DNA of 64,000 nucleotides, from the NCBI GenBank assembly GCA_946122785.1, contig CAMGYJ010000002.1, forward strand, positions 44,728,495-44,792,494, in the 5' to 3' direction. Positions 25,049-36,800 of this stretch are shown here, piece after piece. This DNA comes from Linum tenue. Its lineage: Eukaryota > Streptophyta > Magnoliopsida > Malpighiales > Linaceae. Every line of letters begins with the position of its first letter. Within the stretch, counting starts at the first letter, position 1. A model generated the notes under the pieces. The model had not been told where the DNA came from. It was given only the letters and a program-made list of their open reading frames with translations, and ran no database searches. Made by a program: the position numbers and the translations under genes.

Positions 25049-26006
25049 ATGGCATTCCAAAAGTTCACGCTTGGGTTACGTTGGAATGGTTACACGGAAG
25101 AGATCGGAAAGGGGTCACCTACGTCGGTGGCAATTTTCAGAAAATAAAGGTCGCTACCAGACCGATGCTTGAAGACCTCCATCAAATGTGTACTAACACT
25201 ACTTACATGGATGGCACGAGAAGAGTTGATCGTATGGTATATCGATATCCAAACAGTGAAGGCGGGTCGTTGTGGCATGAGGAATATCTCATAACCACTC
25301 AGGATGAAGTAGATGTCATGCTCGAATTCTTGAGGTCCAATAATCTTTCCAAAACCGAGATGTTCGTTTACACTGAGGCGGTCGAAGGCGTTGGAGGTCA
25401 TTCTGGAGATGGGCAAACATCTGGTATCCATGGTGGAGGTGAATTATATGGAGATCATCCCTACAAAAGTTACCATGATCCTCATTCCTACTTTCAGAAC
25501 CAAGAGCAAGGTGAAGGTCATCATCAATCTTTTCCATCATATGAAGAAGAAGTCCAATGGGACCATGCCAACCAACCCGAGTACAACTTCCATTCAGGCA
25601 ACAACAGTTTTCACAACTACCATTACGGAGCTGATGAAGGTTTCTTTCATGATCTCAGATGGAAGATGCCCTGCCAGCACCAGTTAGTGACCCCTCCGAT
25701 GAAGAAGAAGGGAGCAATGTTAGTGCAGATGATGATGATTCAGGAGGCCCAGAGTCAGACTCAGATGATGATGAGGTGTCTCGTGACCGTGTACCTATAC
25801 CGTACTACACTCACATTCCAGACGACAATTGGTGTGTCGACAACGATATAGGGACACCAAAGGTCTTAGTATGCGGTCCACTCACTAGGTTTATGAAGGG
25901 CCAACAATTTGGTTCGAAGAAGGAGGTACAACACGGTTGGATCACTAGGTCCTTGATCAACATAATACCGTTGGTTGTATATATCCACGTCGTCCCCAAC
26001 CTATGA
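25049..26006 (+). pseudogene. MULE transposase N-terminal remnant
   Basis: The start codon is probably the ATG at 25049, just after a TATTGCAG splice acceptor. A frameshift soon follows, and homology continues in the frame from 25081. The region holds an N-terminal domain ending TEMFVYTEAVEG, then a Gly/His/Tyr-rich linker, then (in another frame from about 25659) an acidic stretch with PIPYYTHIPDDNW and GQQFGSKKEVQ. The same landmarks in the same order occur in the MULE-2 transposase (AEVYVETEAVG, PTPYYTQVP, MAFSSKDVVQ). The sequence stops before the MULE DDE domain. It has two frameshifts and cannot encode an active transposase. Confidence 0.75.
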
Positions 26007-26084
26007 GAGAATAACTATAACATTAGTACATAGATTAATCGAAAAGGTTATAACAACAACAAAAATTTGGTAAATGAGTACGTA

Positions 26085-26237
26085 CTGCTTGAAATTCATC
26101 ATAATAAATTCCCTCTTTTTGAAACCACTCGTCCATTTTTTCGCGAAAGTCGGACAGAGATTCGGCGGGTTTTGAATGAAAAGCCAAAGAAATGTTTTTT
26201 TATGGCAGATCGAACTTAGCCGCAACCAACAGACCAC
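26085..26237 (-). pseudogene. First exon remnant of a plant-mobile-domain gene in MULE-1
   Basis: Read from about 26237 leftward, the minus strand gives LLVAAKFDLP, a stop, then KPAESLSDFREKMDEWFQK. The first exon of the MULE-2 PMD gene has VAAKFDLP and then KPVEPLFGFRQKMDEEALR at the same distance from its TIR. The rest of the gene is deleted here. Confidence 0.65.
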
Positions 26238-26690
26238 TATTTCCTAGGCTTTTGGGAGGGGAGGGGATGGATAGAGAGATAATTTTAGAGAGAGAGAGAG
26301 AGAAGAATGGGTTGTGGTAATTTTTCCCTTTCCAAAACCGCACCTGGAGGGAGCGGTTCACAGCGTCCGAGGCGCAAACCATTCGCTAGGCGTGCGGTCT
26401 TCGATCGCTGACGTGGATCACTGCGCTGGCGTGCGGTTAGCCGTTGGATCGCCGCCTAATCCAACGGTGCTGGGGACCGCCGTCTCGGGAACACGGACCG
26501 CACGCTGACAATTCGATTTCGGGGCTGCCCTAGCGGGGGTCACTCCCTCGTTGTGCGGTTTGCACATAAAACGCACCTTGAAGGTGCGGTTTAGGATGAA
26601 AGGTGCTATTTTTAGAATTTGTGTGGGTTGGGTGCTATTTTTGTAAATTTTTTTAAAAGCTGCTATTATTGGAAAAATTTCCTTAATATG

Positions 26691-28134
26691 ATAACTAAAT
26701 TTCCAATACAATGCTGTGTATTCAAAATGAAGCATTGAAACTGTGGATCAAATACATGACATGGATTTTCAAAAATAAAATGTTGCCGTTATTCAACTTA
26801 TTTCAAATTTAGCATTGAAAATGAATTTATTTGTATTTCAAACAAAAAAAACATTTCATTTCAAAACTAATACCTACCAACTTATGAAATTCATTTATAT
26901 TGCACAATATGTTAGATTTAATTTCAAAAAGTCACATAAAATTTGTATCTATCAGATTTCTTCTCTAATAAAATAAATCTCCATCTCCTTTAATAATCAA
27001 TACTTTAAAGTTAACATTTATATTAGTTAGATCATCAACTTTTGTACACTTTGATTTCAACAATCTAGCATCATTCATATTTCAATTTCAGAATTCAGCA
27101 AAAGTTTCAGCTAAACATGTTTTCATTTTCAGGCTTGTTTCTTAGGAAACAAAAGTTTCGTTTCCATCGGGTTATGTTTTCTGCTGTCACAATTAAAAGA
27201 AACAAAAATGAAAGTAATCGGGCCCTTAGTTTACTTACTTTTTGAAGTTGGTGTTGAATTTGCCTGTTGCAATCGCAAGATGCAAAAGAGCCTTTTAAGC
27301 TATGAAAATAGTCAAGAACGATTTTCTAAATCAGTCGAGTGACCAATTTATGAATGATTGTTTAGTTGTGTATATTATAAAAGGTTTGATTCCAATATAA
27401 CCGATGAATGTATTTTACAAATATTTCAAGATATGAAAAGCCGTCGTGGTTCGTTGTAAACCTGACATTAATGTGACTTAATGAATCAATTTTTTTTTTT
27501 TACAATTGTGAATGTGATTAATTAATTTTTTTTACATGCGTGATACACCTTTTCGACAATCCAGAGTCTGCCAACGTATACAACGTTATACAACAAAACA
27601 CGAGTATATATCTTTTCGCAAGTCTTATATTTTTTCCCCCAACATAACGCATCTTTTTTAGCAGGCAAAATACTTCTTCTAAAATGACGACATTAATTTC
27701 GAAACAACTCCACACGGGACTTCCGTCTCTTCGTTGCTAGTGTACGCACGTCTCCCATATGAACTCCGCACGGCTGGTCGATCGACTCCGATCCATCTAT
27801 CTGTTGCACGGCTGGGTCCATGACGATGGCGGAGGGAGGCGGCCTTAAATATGTTTTCTAATCCTTATCTCCTCCTCCTGCATACATTACATGCAACGCC
27901 AAACCAACATTGCACGTGATAACAACTCCTACTACTGCTATGGGAGAATAAGGTATTTAATCATGAGACAATTTGTGAATAAGAACAGCATTCTCAAATA
28001 ACAATCCCCCTTTTTTCTCGTGTTTTACAGACACCACAGATGTTGCATTCCAAATTGTTCCATAAACATAGGAGAGAGATCAGCAAAAAAAGGTGTCGTT
28101 TATGTCTAATTTCAATTAAATCTATCAATAGTTT
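26691..28134. other. No gene recognised
   Basis: AT-rich non-coding sequence. No TSD-bounded element was found. Confidence 0.35.
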
Positions 28135-28310
28135 TGTTATGGGACAATCCAAGTAACACATCGGTAATACAAGAGAAGGAAACCTTGTATATTAGTGTCC
28201 ACCAAGCTCAGTAGTACGAGGTCTCAAAGGAAGGACACCCAAGAATAAAACCTTGTGGGTTTGGCCTAAAGCGGACAATATCGTACTAATTAAGCAACCC
28301 GATTTTGACA
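28135..28310 (+). mobile_element. Solo LTR of the TRIM family
   Basis: A 176-bp copy of the LTR seen in the TRIM at 18483-19156, running TGTTATGGGACAATCC to GATTTTGACA. Perfect 5-bp TSDs, AGTTT, flank it (28130-28134 and 28311-28315). A single LTR with a TSD is the product of recombination between two LTRs. It also confirms the LTR ends of the TRIM. Confidence 0.9.
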
Positions 28311-28315
28311 AGTTT

Positions 28316-29101
28316 TATTAATTTTGTCCGATTTTAAAAAATGCGTTTATCATTCAAAAATTGAAGTCATCTTCAAAAAGGAAGTTATTTTTTTAACATA
28401 AAAGAAGAACATCGAATTTGGAGTTTCATGTTTTGAAAATACAAAATTTTCATCACCTTTTTTAACCTTTTTGTTTGAGAAAATATACCTTTTCTTTTCG
28501 TGGTAAAAATTTTGAAACAAAAAATTAGAAATTAGTATTTTTTTTATATAAAATAAATCCAACAAGATTCATTGACTATTTATGAGTTTTATAAATATTT
28601 ACTCGATACTAAATATGATACGAGCACGGAATGTTTGGCCCGTACTTTAGAAGTGTTTTTATGTTTCAAGAGTTGTTTTGAAAATACAGGAATATTAGTC
28701 CTTTATAAAAAAAATTAGAAAATATACTTTTTATTCGACGAAAAAATAAATTTTTTATTTTCATTGGTTATAATTTTAAAAAATATATAATAAAAATTAC
28801 TATAATTTGATATAAAATAAATCTAAAAAGATCCATTTTGAGTACTTTTAAATTTGTTAATATTTACTCAATACTAAATATTATAAATATTTTTTTGTCA
28901 TTTCACATTTACATTAAAAAAACTTTAATAGTTTTCAGCCAAACAATCGTTTTTTTTTTTTTTTGTTGATAAGTGTTTTCCTATGAGCTCTGGCCAAACT
29001 TTCACAAAACTTCCAGCAAGGCCTAACTAGCCAAATATAAAACAATTGATTCTAAATGTATCACATAAATTACGCACAGAATCAACTTATTTAGTCATTT
29101 T
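28316..29101. other. No gene recognised
   Basis: Very AT-rich sequence with homopolymer runs. No coding or element boundary could be supported. Confidence 0.35.
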
Positions 29102-29106
29102 ATTAG

Positions 29107-29711
29107 TGTTTGAACCTAACTGAGTGTAGGAGTTAGATTCGAGTAAGGGTTGGGGTCAAGAAGAAGTGCAAGTAACGGGTTTGATCAGGAAGTCACAGAC
29201 TAGAGAGTTGTGGGAGAACCAGAGAAGGGATATTAGAGACATAAGTTGTTATTGTAGAGAGAGAGTGGTGAAAAATGCGATCCCCTCACCCACCGGAGTA
29301 AATGCCATATTTATAGGCTACATGGTGGTGGGTGAGTGGTTGGATTACATGATGGGACCTAGGCTCTGATGTGACCACTGACACGTTGGGGATTTCGGCC
29401 ATCCCCCTACCTAGGACATGTCAGGGGTGTACCTACGACTGTGTCACTGATCCCTATGCGGCCGACCCTCGGGAAGTGTGAAGTGAGCTCCTTATGGCTT
29501 CGAGGCTTACGACGCGCCTGAGCCTCCGCGCCTTGATACTTCACTCTCGCGCAGCTCGTGAGGGGCTCTGGATCCTCGCGCGTTGGCTCTCTCCACTCGC
29601 GCACGCATAGTGGCGCGCCCTTAGGCCTTCATGCGCGCCTTGGACCCTCGTGCGCGCCTTCTGTCGGCACGTCCTGCCTTGCACAGCTAGGTCCGAGTCG
29701 CATGCCCAACA
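29107..29711 (-). repeat. 3' LTR of the Tat element
   Basis: 605 bp, TGTTTGAACC to GCCCAACA on the plus strand. Differences from the right LTR seen by eye are one each near 29241 (C/G), 29667 (A/G) and 29700 (G/A). The adjacent polypurine tract on the minus strand reads GATGGGGGGCAAT. Confidence 0.93.
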
Positions 29712-30465
29712 ATTGCCCCCCATCAGAGGGTGTTCTGAGAGCGCCCTCTGTTTAGGTCTTCGCTTGATTGACTCGGGCCTGGGCGCTGTTCCCGGGATTC
29801 TTCGCGTGCGCCTTGCCATTCGGTAGCCGCGCGAGATGCTCTGTCGTGGTTGCCTGATAGCGCGCGATCTCTGGGGGATCGTGCGCTCGGTCCTTGTGAG
29901 GTTCGAATCATCGACGGCGCGGTAATTGATCGAGCGTGATTATCGCAGTTGCGATTGTTCCTCGCGTGTTCCGTGGCTTGCGCGAGAGGCTCTGTTGTAG
30001 TTGCCTGATAGAGCGCGGATCTTGGGGTCCGGGATTCTGAATAGTGTGTGCGATCTTTCCGAGATTATTCCCCTTTCTTCGCGATCTTCGCGAGAGATTT
30101 TTTCTTTTCCCCGCGGGTGTGCCATGCCCCCCAGGCGTTGTGCGTAACTAGTTACGTCAGCGGCTAGTACCCACTTGGGATAGGTGTCCACGTGTCCTTA
30201 CCTGGTTGGTTCGTTTGGGCGGGCGAATTTTGAAATTCGAAACGTCTGACGGTTGGGATTTTCGAGGTTACTTTAACCCTTCGCCTTCCCTCTAATAACT
30301 ATAAGTATCGGCCCGTTTGGGGAGTGGGATTCATTCTGCCTCATTCTTCACATCTGAGCTCAGCTCCTTCTCTCTCGTGCTCTGGTTTATCGCCGAGATT
30401 CCTCTCCTTCTTTTACAATCTTAAACCCCCAATTGTGTCTTGCCTATTGTCTTTTTTCTGCTGTC

Positions 30466-33135
30466 ATGGACAACATCAACACCAACGTCGGCGAGGTTGA
30501 GATCGTACAAGACGAAGAAGGTAATATTTCCCCACTTTCCCGTATTTCTTCTGACCCGTCGCTGGAATTGGCGAATTCCGGCGGCGAGGATGGCGGTGGT
30601 TCCGGTGACGGCGGAGTTCCGTCGACGCCGTCAACCAGAGTCGACTCCGATCCTGATTTCGACCTCAGAGAGACGGAGGCCGATGAAGATGCAGTGGTGT
30701 CCGGGGGCGAGGGGCCTAGTACGCGGCCCCAAGGCGTTCTAATAATCAGGCGCGGTCACGGTGGGATGTCTGCAATCGCGGAGGGTGCTGGTACTGCTAG
30801 CGCGGCCGAGCGCGAGGGTTCTGATACGGAGTCGGCGCCGATAATCGCCGAGCCCGTCAACGTGGTGCGCGTAACCGAGGCGATGAGTCGCCTTGGTCCT
30901 CGTTGCATGGGCGCTGTCTACACCGTCCTTGATTGGGCGGAAATGTGGGGCGACCAGCCGGCTCCGCATGACAACTTGTTGCGGGGACCCGACCATTCTT
31001 CAATCTACTCGCGCGAGGACGTTGAAGAAATCGTGCGCGGGTTGGGTTTGCCTCCGCACTGGGAGTACGCGGTGCCGTCTGTTAGGAGCACAGTTGGTAA
31101 CTGCCCCCCAGGGTGGTTCGGGGTATATAGCGAGTATTGGGTGATGGGTTTCAAATTTCCCATCGACCCGCTGCTGTGTGCCCTATACAGGCGGCTCAAC
31201 TGCTCGGTCGGGCGCCTCTCTCCGTCGATCATAATGCACGTCTCGTGCTTGCGCCTTGCTTGTAAGCGGCTTAACATCCAGCCCACGTACGGGCTGTTCC
31301 GCAAGTTTTACAAGATCAAGGAGCCCAGCAAGACGAGTGATTGCTTGTCCATCAAGCGGCGCGATAACAGGCCTGATGGATTCGTCTACGGCTCCCCCAA
31401 GCTAAAGAAGACGTGGTTTGAGCGCTTCTTCTATGTTAAGCCAGTGGCGGGGGAGTGGGCTAGTGAGTACGTGGATGAGCCCACTGTGTGGAAGAAGGGT
31501 AGTACCCAGAAGTTTGAGTCGCGCGTTGGCGCGTATGACGGGCTTGATCGCGAATATCAAGCGTGTTTGGATCAGAAGATGAACCTTTATACGCGCGGAG
31601 TGCGCGAGGCCATTTTGCAAGAGCTTTTCGCTGATGGTTAGTTGTTTTCCTTTCCCTTTGCATTCTGTCACATTTAACCGGTTTCTTACGATATTTTGGT
31701 GCAGGTGTCAATTTCGCCGACCTCGCGAGCATGATGTCGGTGGACAACGTTGCCAAGGCGCCCCGAGCCTCTCGTAAGGGGAAGAAGAAGCAGAAAGATG
31801 GGGCGCAGAGTAGTAACGCGCCAGCTGCCAGCGCCAAAAAGAAGGACCGGGGGCAGCCCAGCAGTGCTCCCGCGAGTGGCGGGAAGAGGAAGGAGTCGGC
31901 GTCGGAGAGGGAGCCGGCTGATGGGAACCCGAAGAAGGTTGCGCGGGTCGTGGAGCCAGAGGCGCGGGTCGTTACCGTGTCGGAGGCGCGCATGCAAGAG
32001 GCGCGCCAGCATCCTCTGGTCATCGTCGATCCCGAGGAGCGGGTGGGCAACTCCCCGCGTCCAGAAGGGGTGGTGGCTCCCAGCAGCTCTGGGGCCTCTG
32101 GGGCCGCTGGGCAACGGAAGCTGACTGACATGTTGGGGGGCGTCCCAGGGGTTGACTATTACCGCGACGTGCGGCTGCACACCGGCGCGGCGTGTAATAG
32201 TCAGACCGCGCAGGCTGCTTTGCGGGCAGTTGGGCCTGTACTCAGCATCCCACCCCGATTCGAGAAGTCGGATCCTCTTGTGGACCTGGCTCAGATCCAT
32301 TGGGCGGTAAGGCTATTCTGTTCCCGCTCACGATTCTTTTGTTTTCTTTTCCTCCTCTTTCTTTTCCTCCTCCTTTTTTTTCTAAAGTTGTAAAGTGCCG
32401 TTTGTGCAGGGTTTGCTGGCGACTTACCGCGCCCAGCAGGATCGCGCTTCCACGCGCGCGAGGCTGAAGACGGACGAGTCTCGGATCGTGCAGCTGGAAG
32501 GGAAGCTCGCCGGCGCGGAGAGCCGTGCGGAAAAGGCCACCCACGAGGCCAACAAGGCCCTGACTGAGCTGGGCGTATGGCAAAGCCGGCTTGAGGCTGC
32601 TGTGGAGGCTGCCAAGGAGCGCGTCCGGACTGAGGAGCGCGACACCATTAGGGCGCAGCTGCAAACTCAGTTCGCTGAGGAGAAGAAGAAGTTGGCGGAG
32701 GATTTTGAAGGAAAGCTGAAGGAGGCCCGCGAGGACTTCCAAAAGGAGAAGAATGACTTGGTCCAACTCCACAATGTGGCGAAGGCTGAGGCGGTGCGTG
32801 AGGCTCGGGTCGCGGCGATTGGCCAATATAAGTCGTCCCAGCCTTTCGGGAGGATTATGGCGGACGCCATGACGAAGGCTGTGATCGCGGTTGGGAAGAA
32901 GGTCCGACCTGAGAACCCCGGCATCAGTTGGGATACCCGCGCGATGGTCGAGCACGTCAAGGGGTGGATAAGTCAGAACAAGTCCTTGTCCGAGTCGGAG
33001 TCGGAGGATGACGAGGAGGAGGAGGGAGAGAGCGCGGATGAGGAGGACGCGGGCAAAGAGGGCTCCGGTGGCACCAGGGATGATGGGCAGGCCGTCATAG
33101 CGCGGTCCCAGACTGATGAAGGAGGGCAAGAGTAG
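30466..33135 (+). CDS. Spliced antisense gene of the Tat element (Transposase_28-like, 832 aa)
   Basis: Transcribed opposite to gag-pol. Exons: 30466-31636, 31705-32306 and 32410-33135, with introns GTTAGT...GGTGCAG and GTAAGG...TTGTGCAG. Joining them keeps one frame of 832 codons to TAG at 33135. I start it at the ATG at 30466 (MDNINTNVGE); a CTATAAGTA box at 30299 could be its promoter. Residues 1-130 are acidic and Ser/Gly rich. Residues 170-390 (SREDVEEIVRGLGLPPHWEY, then FGVYSEYWVMGFKFPIDP) resemble the domain known as putative gypsy-type transposon (Transposase_28). A Lys/Ala-rich linker follows, then a coiled coil in exon 3 (SRIVQLEGKLAGAESRAEKA) and an acidic tail. Function is unknown; the coiled coil suggests oligomerisation. 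It is intact, unlike pol. Confidence 0.82.
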
Positions 33136-33368
33136 TGGGTTGGCGCGCTTGTCAATTGTTCCTCTTTGTTTAATTGTTCCTCTTTGTTTATTTGCTTTTG
33201 CTGGCGCTATGCGCGTAGATGTTGCTTTTCCTTGTTCCCCCTTGTCAAGTAATCCAAATGCATTTTCTTGTTTGTTTTTCGCCTTCGTTCCTTCACTGTC
33301 GTTATACATCCTTCGATTTTGGTGAACCTCCTGGGCGCTAGTGGCACTAGACCATTACTAACACCGTG

Positions 33369-33783
33369 GCGCGAATAGTGCTGGACTATCTTAACGGCGT
33401 TGAGCGCGAATAGTGCTGGACTATCTTAACGGCGTTGAGCGCGAATAGTGCTGGACTATTGCTAAGTTTTGTTCCATGGAACTGAGCGCAGATAGTGCTG
33501 GACTATTGCTAATTTTTTGTTCTTTCGAACTGAGTGGGCGCAGATAGTGCTGGACTATTGCTAAGTTTTGTTCCGTGGAACCGAGCGCAGATAGTGCTGG
33601 ACTATTGCTAATTTTTTGTTCTTTCGAACTGAGTGGGCGCAAATAGTGCTGGACTATTGCTAAGTTTTGTTCCGTGGAACCGAGCGCAGATAGTGCTGGA
33701 CTATTGCTAATTTTTTTTGTTCTTTCGAACTGAGTGGGCGCAGATAGTGCTGAAATATTGCTAAGTTTTGTTCTTTTGAACCA
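33369..33783. repeat. Tandem repeat, nine units, alternating 47 and 52 bp
   Basis: Each unit begins GCGC(G/A)(A/G)ATAGTGCTGGACTAT. Two 35-bp units come first. Then two unit types alternate: one ends TTTTGTTCCGTGGAACCGA (with a GTTCC...GGAAC inverted repeat) and the other ends TTGTTCTTTCGAACTGAG plus TGG, making a dimeric period of about 99 bp. It lies between the ends of the convergent pol and antisense genes. Tat elements are known to carry such arrays in this region and can seed satellite DNA. Confidence 0.92.
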
Positions 33784-33831
33784 TGTCCTTTTATTTATTG
33801 CGCTAATGCGCTATTGTGAACGTGGTACACG

Positions 33832-36800
33832 CTAATCTGCACAGTGGTATTTCCTTAGATTCTGCGCGTTCCATGTTCTTGGAATCTTGTTGCCCCCCAA
33901 CTCGCTGAGTTTGAATGTGTTGGCGCCGACTACTTCGCGGATTAAGTAAGGACCTTCCCATGTCGAGGCGAGCTTCCCGTGCCTGGGGTCGGGGCGGAAG
34001 TTCCGCCGTAGTACTTGGTCGCCAAGGATTAACTTGTGTGGGACCAGCTTTGCGTTGTGGTACTTGGCTACCTGTTCCTTCATCGCGGCTAGCCTGATGG
34101 CTGCCAACTCGCGCCTTTCTTGTGACAACTCGAGTTCTAATAGGCGCGCTTCGTCGTTCGTTTCTTCATTGTACCCAGTGATCCGATAGGTCGGTGTTGT
34201 CGTCTCGATGGGGATTACCGCGTCGGTGCCGTACGTGAGGGCGAACGGGGTTTCTCCCGTTGCCACCTTGTGTGTAGTGCGGTGTGCCCATAGCACCGTG
34301 TTGAGCTCGTCCGCCCAATTGCCCTTGGCCTCATTCAGGCGGGTGTGGAGGCCGTGCAAGATCGCTTTATTGGAGGATTCTGCTTGGCCGTTTGCTTGAG
34401 GGTAAGCCACCGACGCGAATCTTGCAATGGTTCCTATCTCGTCGCAGAAGTCTATTACCTCCGCGCAATCGAATTGCTTTCCATGATAAAAAATGAGTGC
34501 ATTTGGGACCCCGAAGCGCGACAAGATGTTGTTGCGCAGGAAACGCGTTACCTGTTGCGCCGTTATGGACGCCAGCGCCTCGGCTTCGATCCACTTGGTG
34601 AAGTAGTCTACCGCCACAATTATGTACTTGCGCTTCCCTTTTGCCGTTGGGAAGGGGCCCAAGAGATCGACACCCCACTGCGCGAAGGGCCATGGGCTCA
34701 AGTTGCCCTGAAGCTCGGTGGCCGGCAGGTGATGTTGGCGCGCATGGACTTGGCATTTGTGGCACTGGTCCGCATAGCTCTTCGTATCCTTCTTGATTCG
34801 CGGCCAGTAGTATCCATGCAAGAGGATGGTGCGCTCCATGCTGCGTGGTCCAGCGTGCATTGCGCACAGCCCCTCGTGTAGTTCACGCACTAAGTCGCAC
34901 GCCTCTTCTTGCCCGATGCATTTGAGGTAGACGCCCGAGTATGACTTCCGGTATAATTATCCCTCGATAAGTGTGCAACGGGCCGCCTTTTGCCTTAGAG
35001 TCCAAGCCTGCTTGGGGTCTTCTGGTACTGTTCCCTCCTGGAGGTACTTCATGATTGGGTGTCTCCAGTCCTCGTTTGACATGAGCTGGGTTGTATTGAC
35101 TGCTGCCTCGGAGAAGGTATCTTTTTCTTCTTTTTGGACGGACACAAGGCGCGTGGATTCGAAGTCTGTAGCCGTTGCCAACATGGATAATGCGTCAGCA
35201 TGCGCATTCTCCTCCCTGGGTATCTGCGCATATGTTACTGCGTCGAATGTTGTGGCTCTCAGCTTGACGCGCTCCATGTAATGCGCCAATGTGTCTTCCT
35301 TGGCGTCGAACGCACCATTCAGTTGGTTGACCGCCAGGCCAGAATCGGATAGTATCCGTATCGTTCTTGCTCCCAGGTCGTGCGCGGCCGTCATCCCTGC
35401 CAAGATGGCCTCATACTCCGCGGCGTTGTTTGTCTTCAACGCCCTGAACCTTATTGCGATTTCGTGCACCGGACCGGCAGGTGTGCGCACCACCACCCCT
35501 GCTCCGGCGCCATGTTTGCTCGCCGCTCCATCGACGTAGACTTCCCAAACGCCCTCCGGCGTTGTTTCGAGGGTTACCCCTTCGGCGATGAAGTCCGCTA
35601 AGATTTGAGCTTTTATTGCTGGCCTTGGCGCGTATTGAAGGTCGTATTCTGACAGCTCAACCGCCCACTTGACCATGCGGCCCGACACCTCCATCGAAGT
35701 CAGAATCTTTTTTAGTGGGAGGTTTGTCAGGACGGTGATTTGGTGCGCCTGGAAGTACGGGCGTAGCTTCTGTGAGGCGCTAACTAGTGCCAAGGCGGCC
35801 TTCTCAATCGAGGAATATCTTGTTTCCGCGCTGATGAGAGTGCGCGAGGTGTAATACACTGGTTGCTCGGTTTTGCCATCTCTTCGAGATATTAGCACTG
35901 CACTCACGGCCCTGGTTGACACAGCGAGATACAAGAAAAGTTTTTCATTAAGCTTGGGGGCCGTCAGTACAGGGGGGGATACAAGATACGCCTTTAGTTC
36001 TTGGAATGCTGCTTCGCACTCTGTCGACCATGTGAAGCGGGTCCCGTTCTTGAGTGTCTGAAAGAAGGGCGCACATTTGTCGGCGGACCTTGGTATGAAT
36101 CTCCCCAGTGCCGCTATCTTGCCATTCAGAGATTGGATTTCTAACGCGTTCCGAGGCGCCCGTAGTTGTTGGACCGCGGTGATTTGCTTCGGGTCGACCT
36201 CTATGCCGCGCTTGGTTATCATGAACCCGAGAAATTTTCCCGCTTCTGCTCCAAAAACACACTTGAGTGGGTTGAGGCGGAGGCTGTGCTTGCGGAGGGC
36301 TTCGAAAGTCTCGCGCAGGTCCTCCAGGTGTGACTTCCCCGCCTTCGTTTTGACGATGAGGTCGTCCACATACGCCTCGATGTTTCGCCCGATCTGTCGC
36401 GAGAAAACAGTGTCAATCATTCTCTGGTATGTCGCGCCCGCGTTCTTCAATCCGAACGGCATCCCTACGAAGCAAAAGTTCCCGAACGGTGTCATGAACG
36501 CCGTTTTTTCTTCGTCTTCCACGGACATCGGGATTTGGTGGTATCCTGAGAACATGTCTAGGAAAGACAATGTCTCATGGTCGGCAGTGGCGTCGATCAG
36601 CTGGTCGATGCGCGGCAAGGGATAAGGGTCTCCCGGGCATACTTTGTTGATCGTGGTGTAGTCGACGCACATCCGCCAAGCTCCTGACGATTTTTTGACC
36701 AGGACCACGTTTGCCAGCCACTTTGGATACTTCACGGGGCGGATCAATCCGGCCGCTAGAAGGCGCGCCACCTCTTCTTCTATCGCCTTCAGCTTATCGC

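Larger units (their letters stand above)
24417..26681. mobile_element. MULE-1, deletion-derivative Mutator-like element (2265 bp)
   Basis: Starts GGGATTTTTCC and ends GGAAAAATTTC. The outer roughly 100 bp are inverted repeats sharing AGCACC and CACACAAATTC phrases. A perfect 9-bp TSD, CTTAATATG, flanks it (24408-24416 and 26682-26690). Inside the TIRs lies an array of 24-25-bp palindromes built on AAACCGC...GCGGTTT. The interior keeps the 5' end of a transposase gene (+) and the first exon of a plant-mobile-domain gene (-), the same two convergent genes as MULE-2. The middle, including the catalytic domain, is gone. Confidence 0.88.

Noticed and set aside
19160..27240. A single large element bounded by weak inverted GTTTC/GAAAC-rich ends near 19250 and 27200
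   Set aside because: Similarity is short and low-complexity and no matching target duplication was found.
31460..32300. Overlapping minus-strand ORFs in the Tat element
   Set aside because: Shadows of exons 1 and 2 of the spliced plus-strand gene.
32242..33309. 355-codon minus-strand ORF opposite exon 3 of the antisense gene
   Set aside because: Lies opposite a clear coiled-coil coding exon and has Leu/Arg-rich shadow composition.
34345..34881. Plus-strand 178-codon ORF
   Set aside because: Lies opposite the integrase coding sequence and has no homology.
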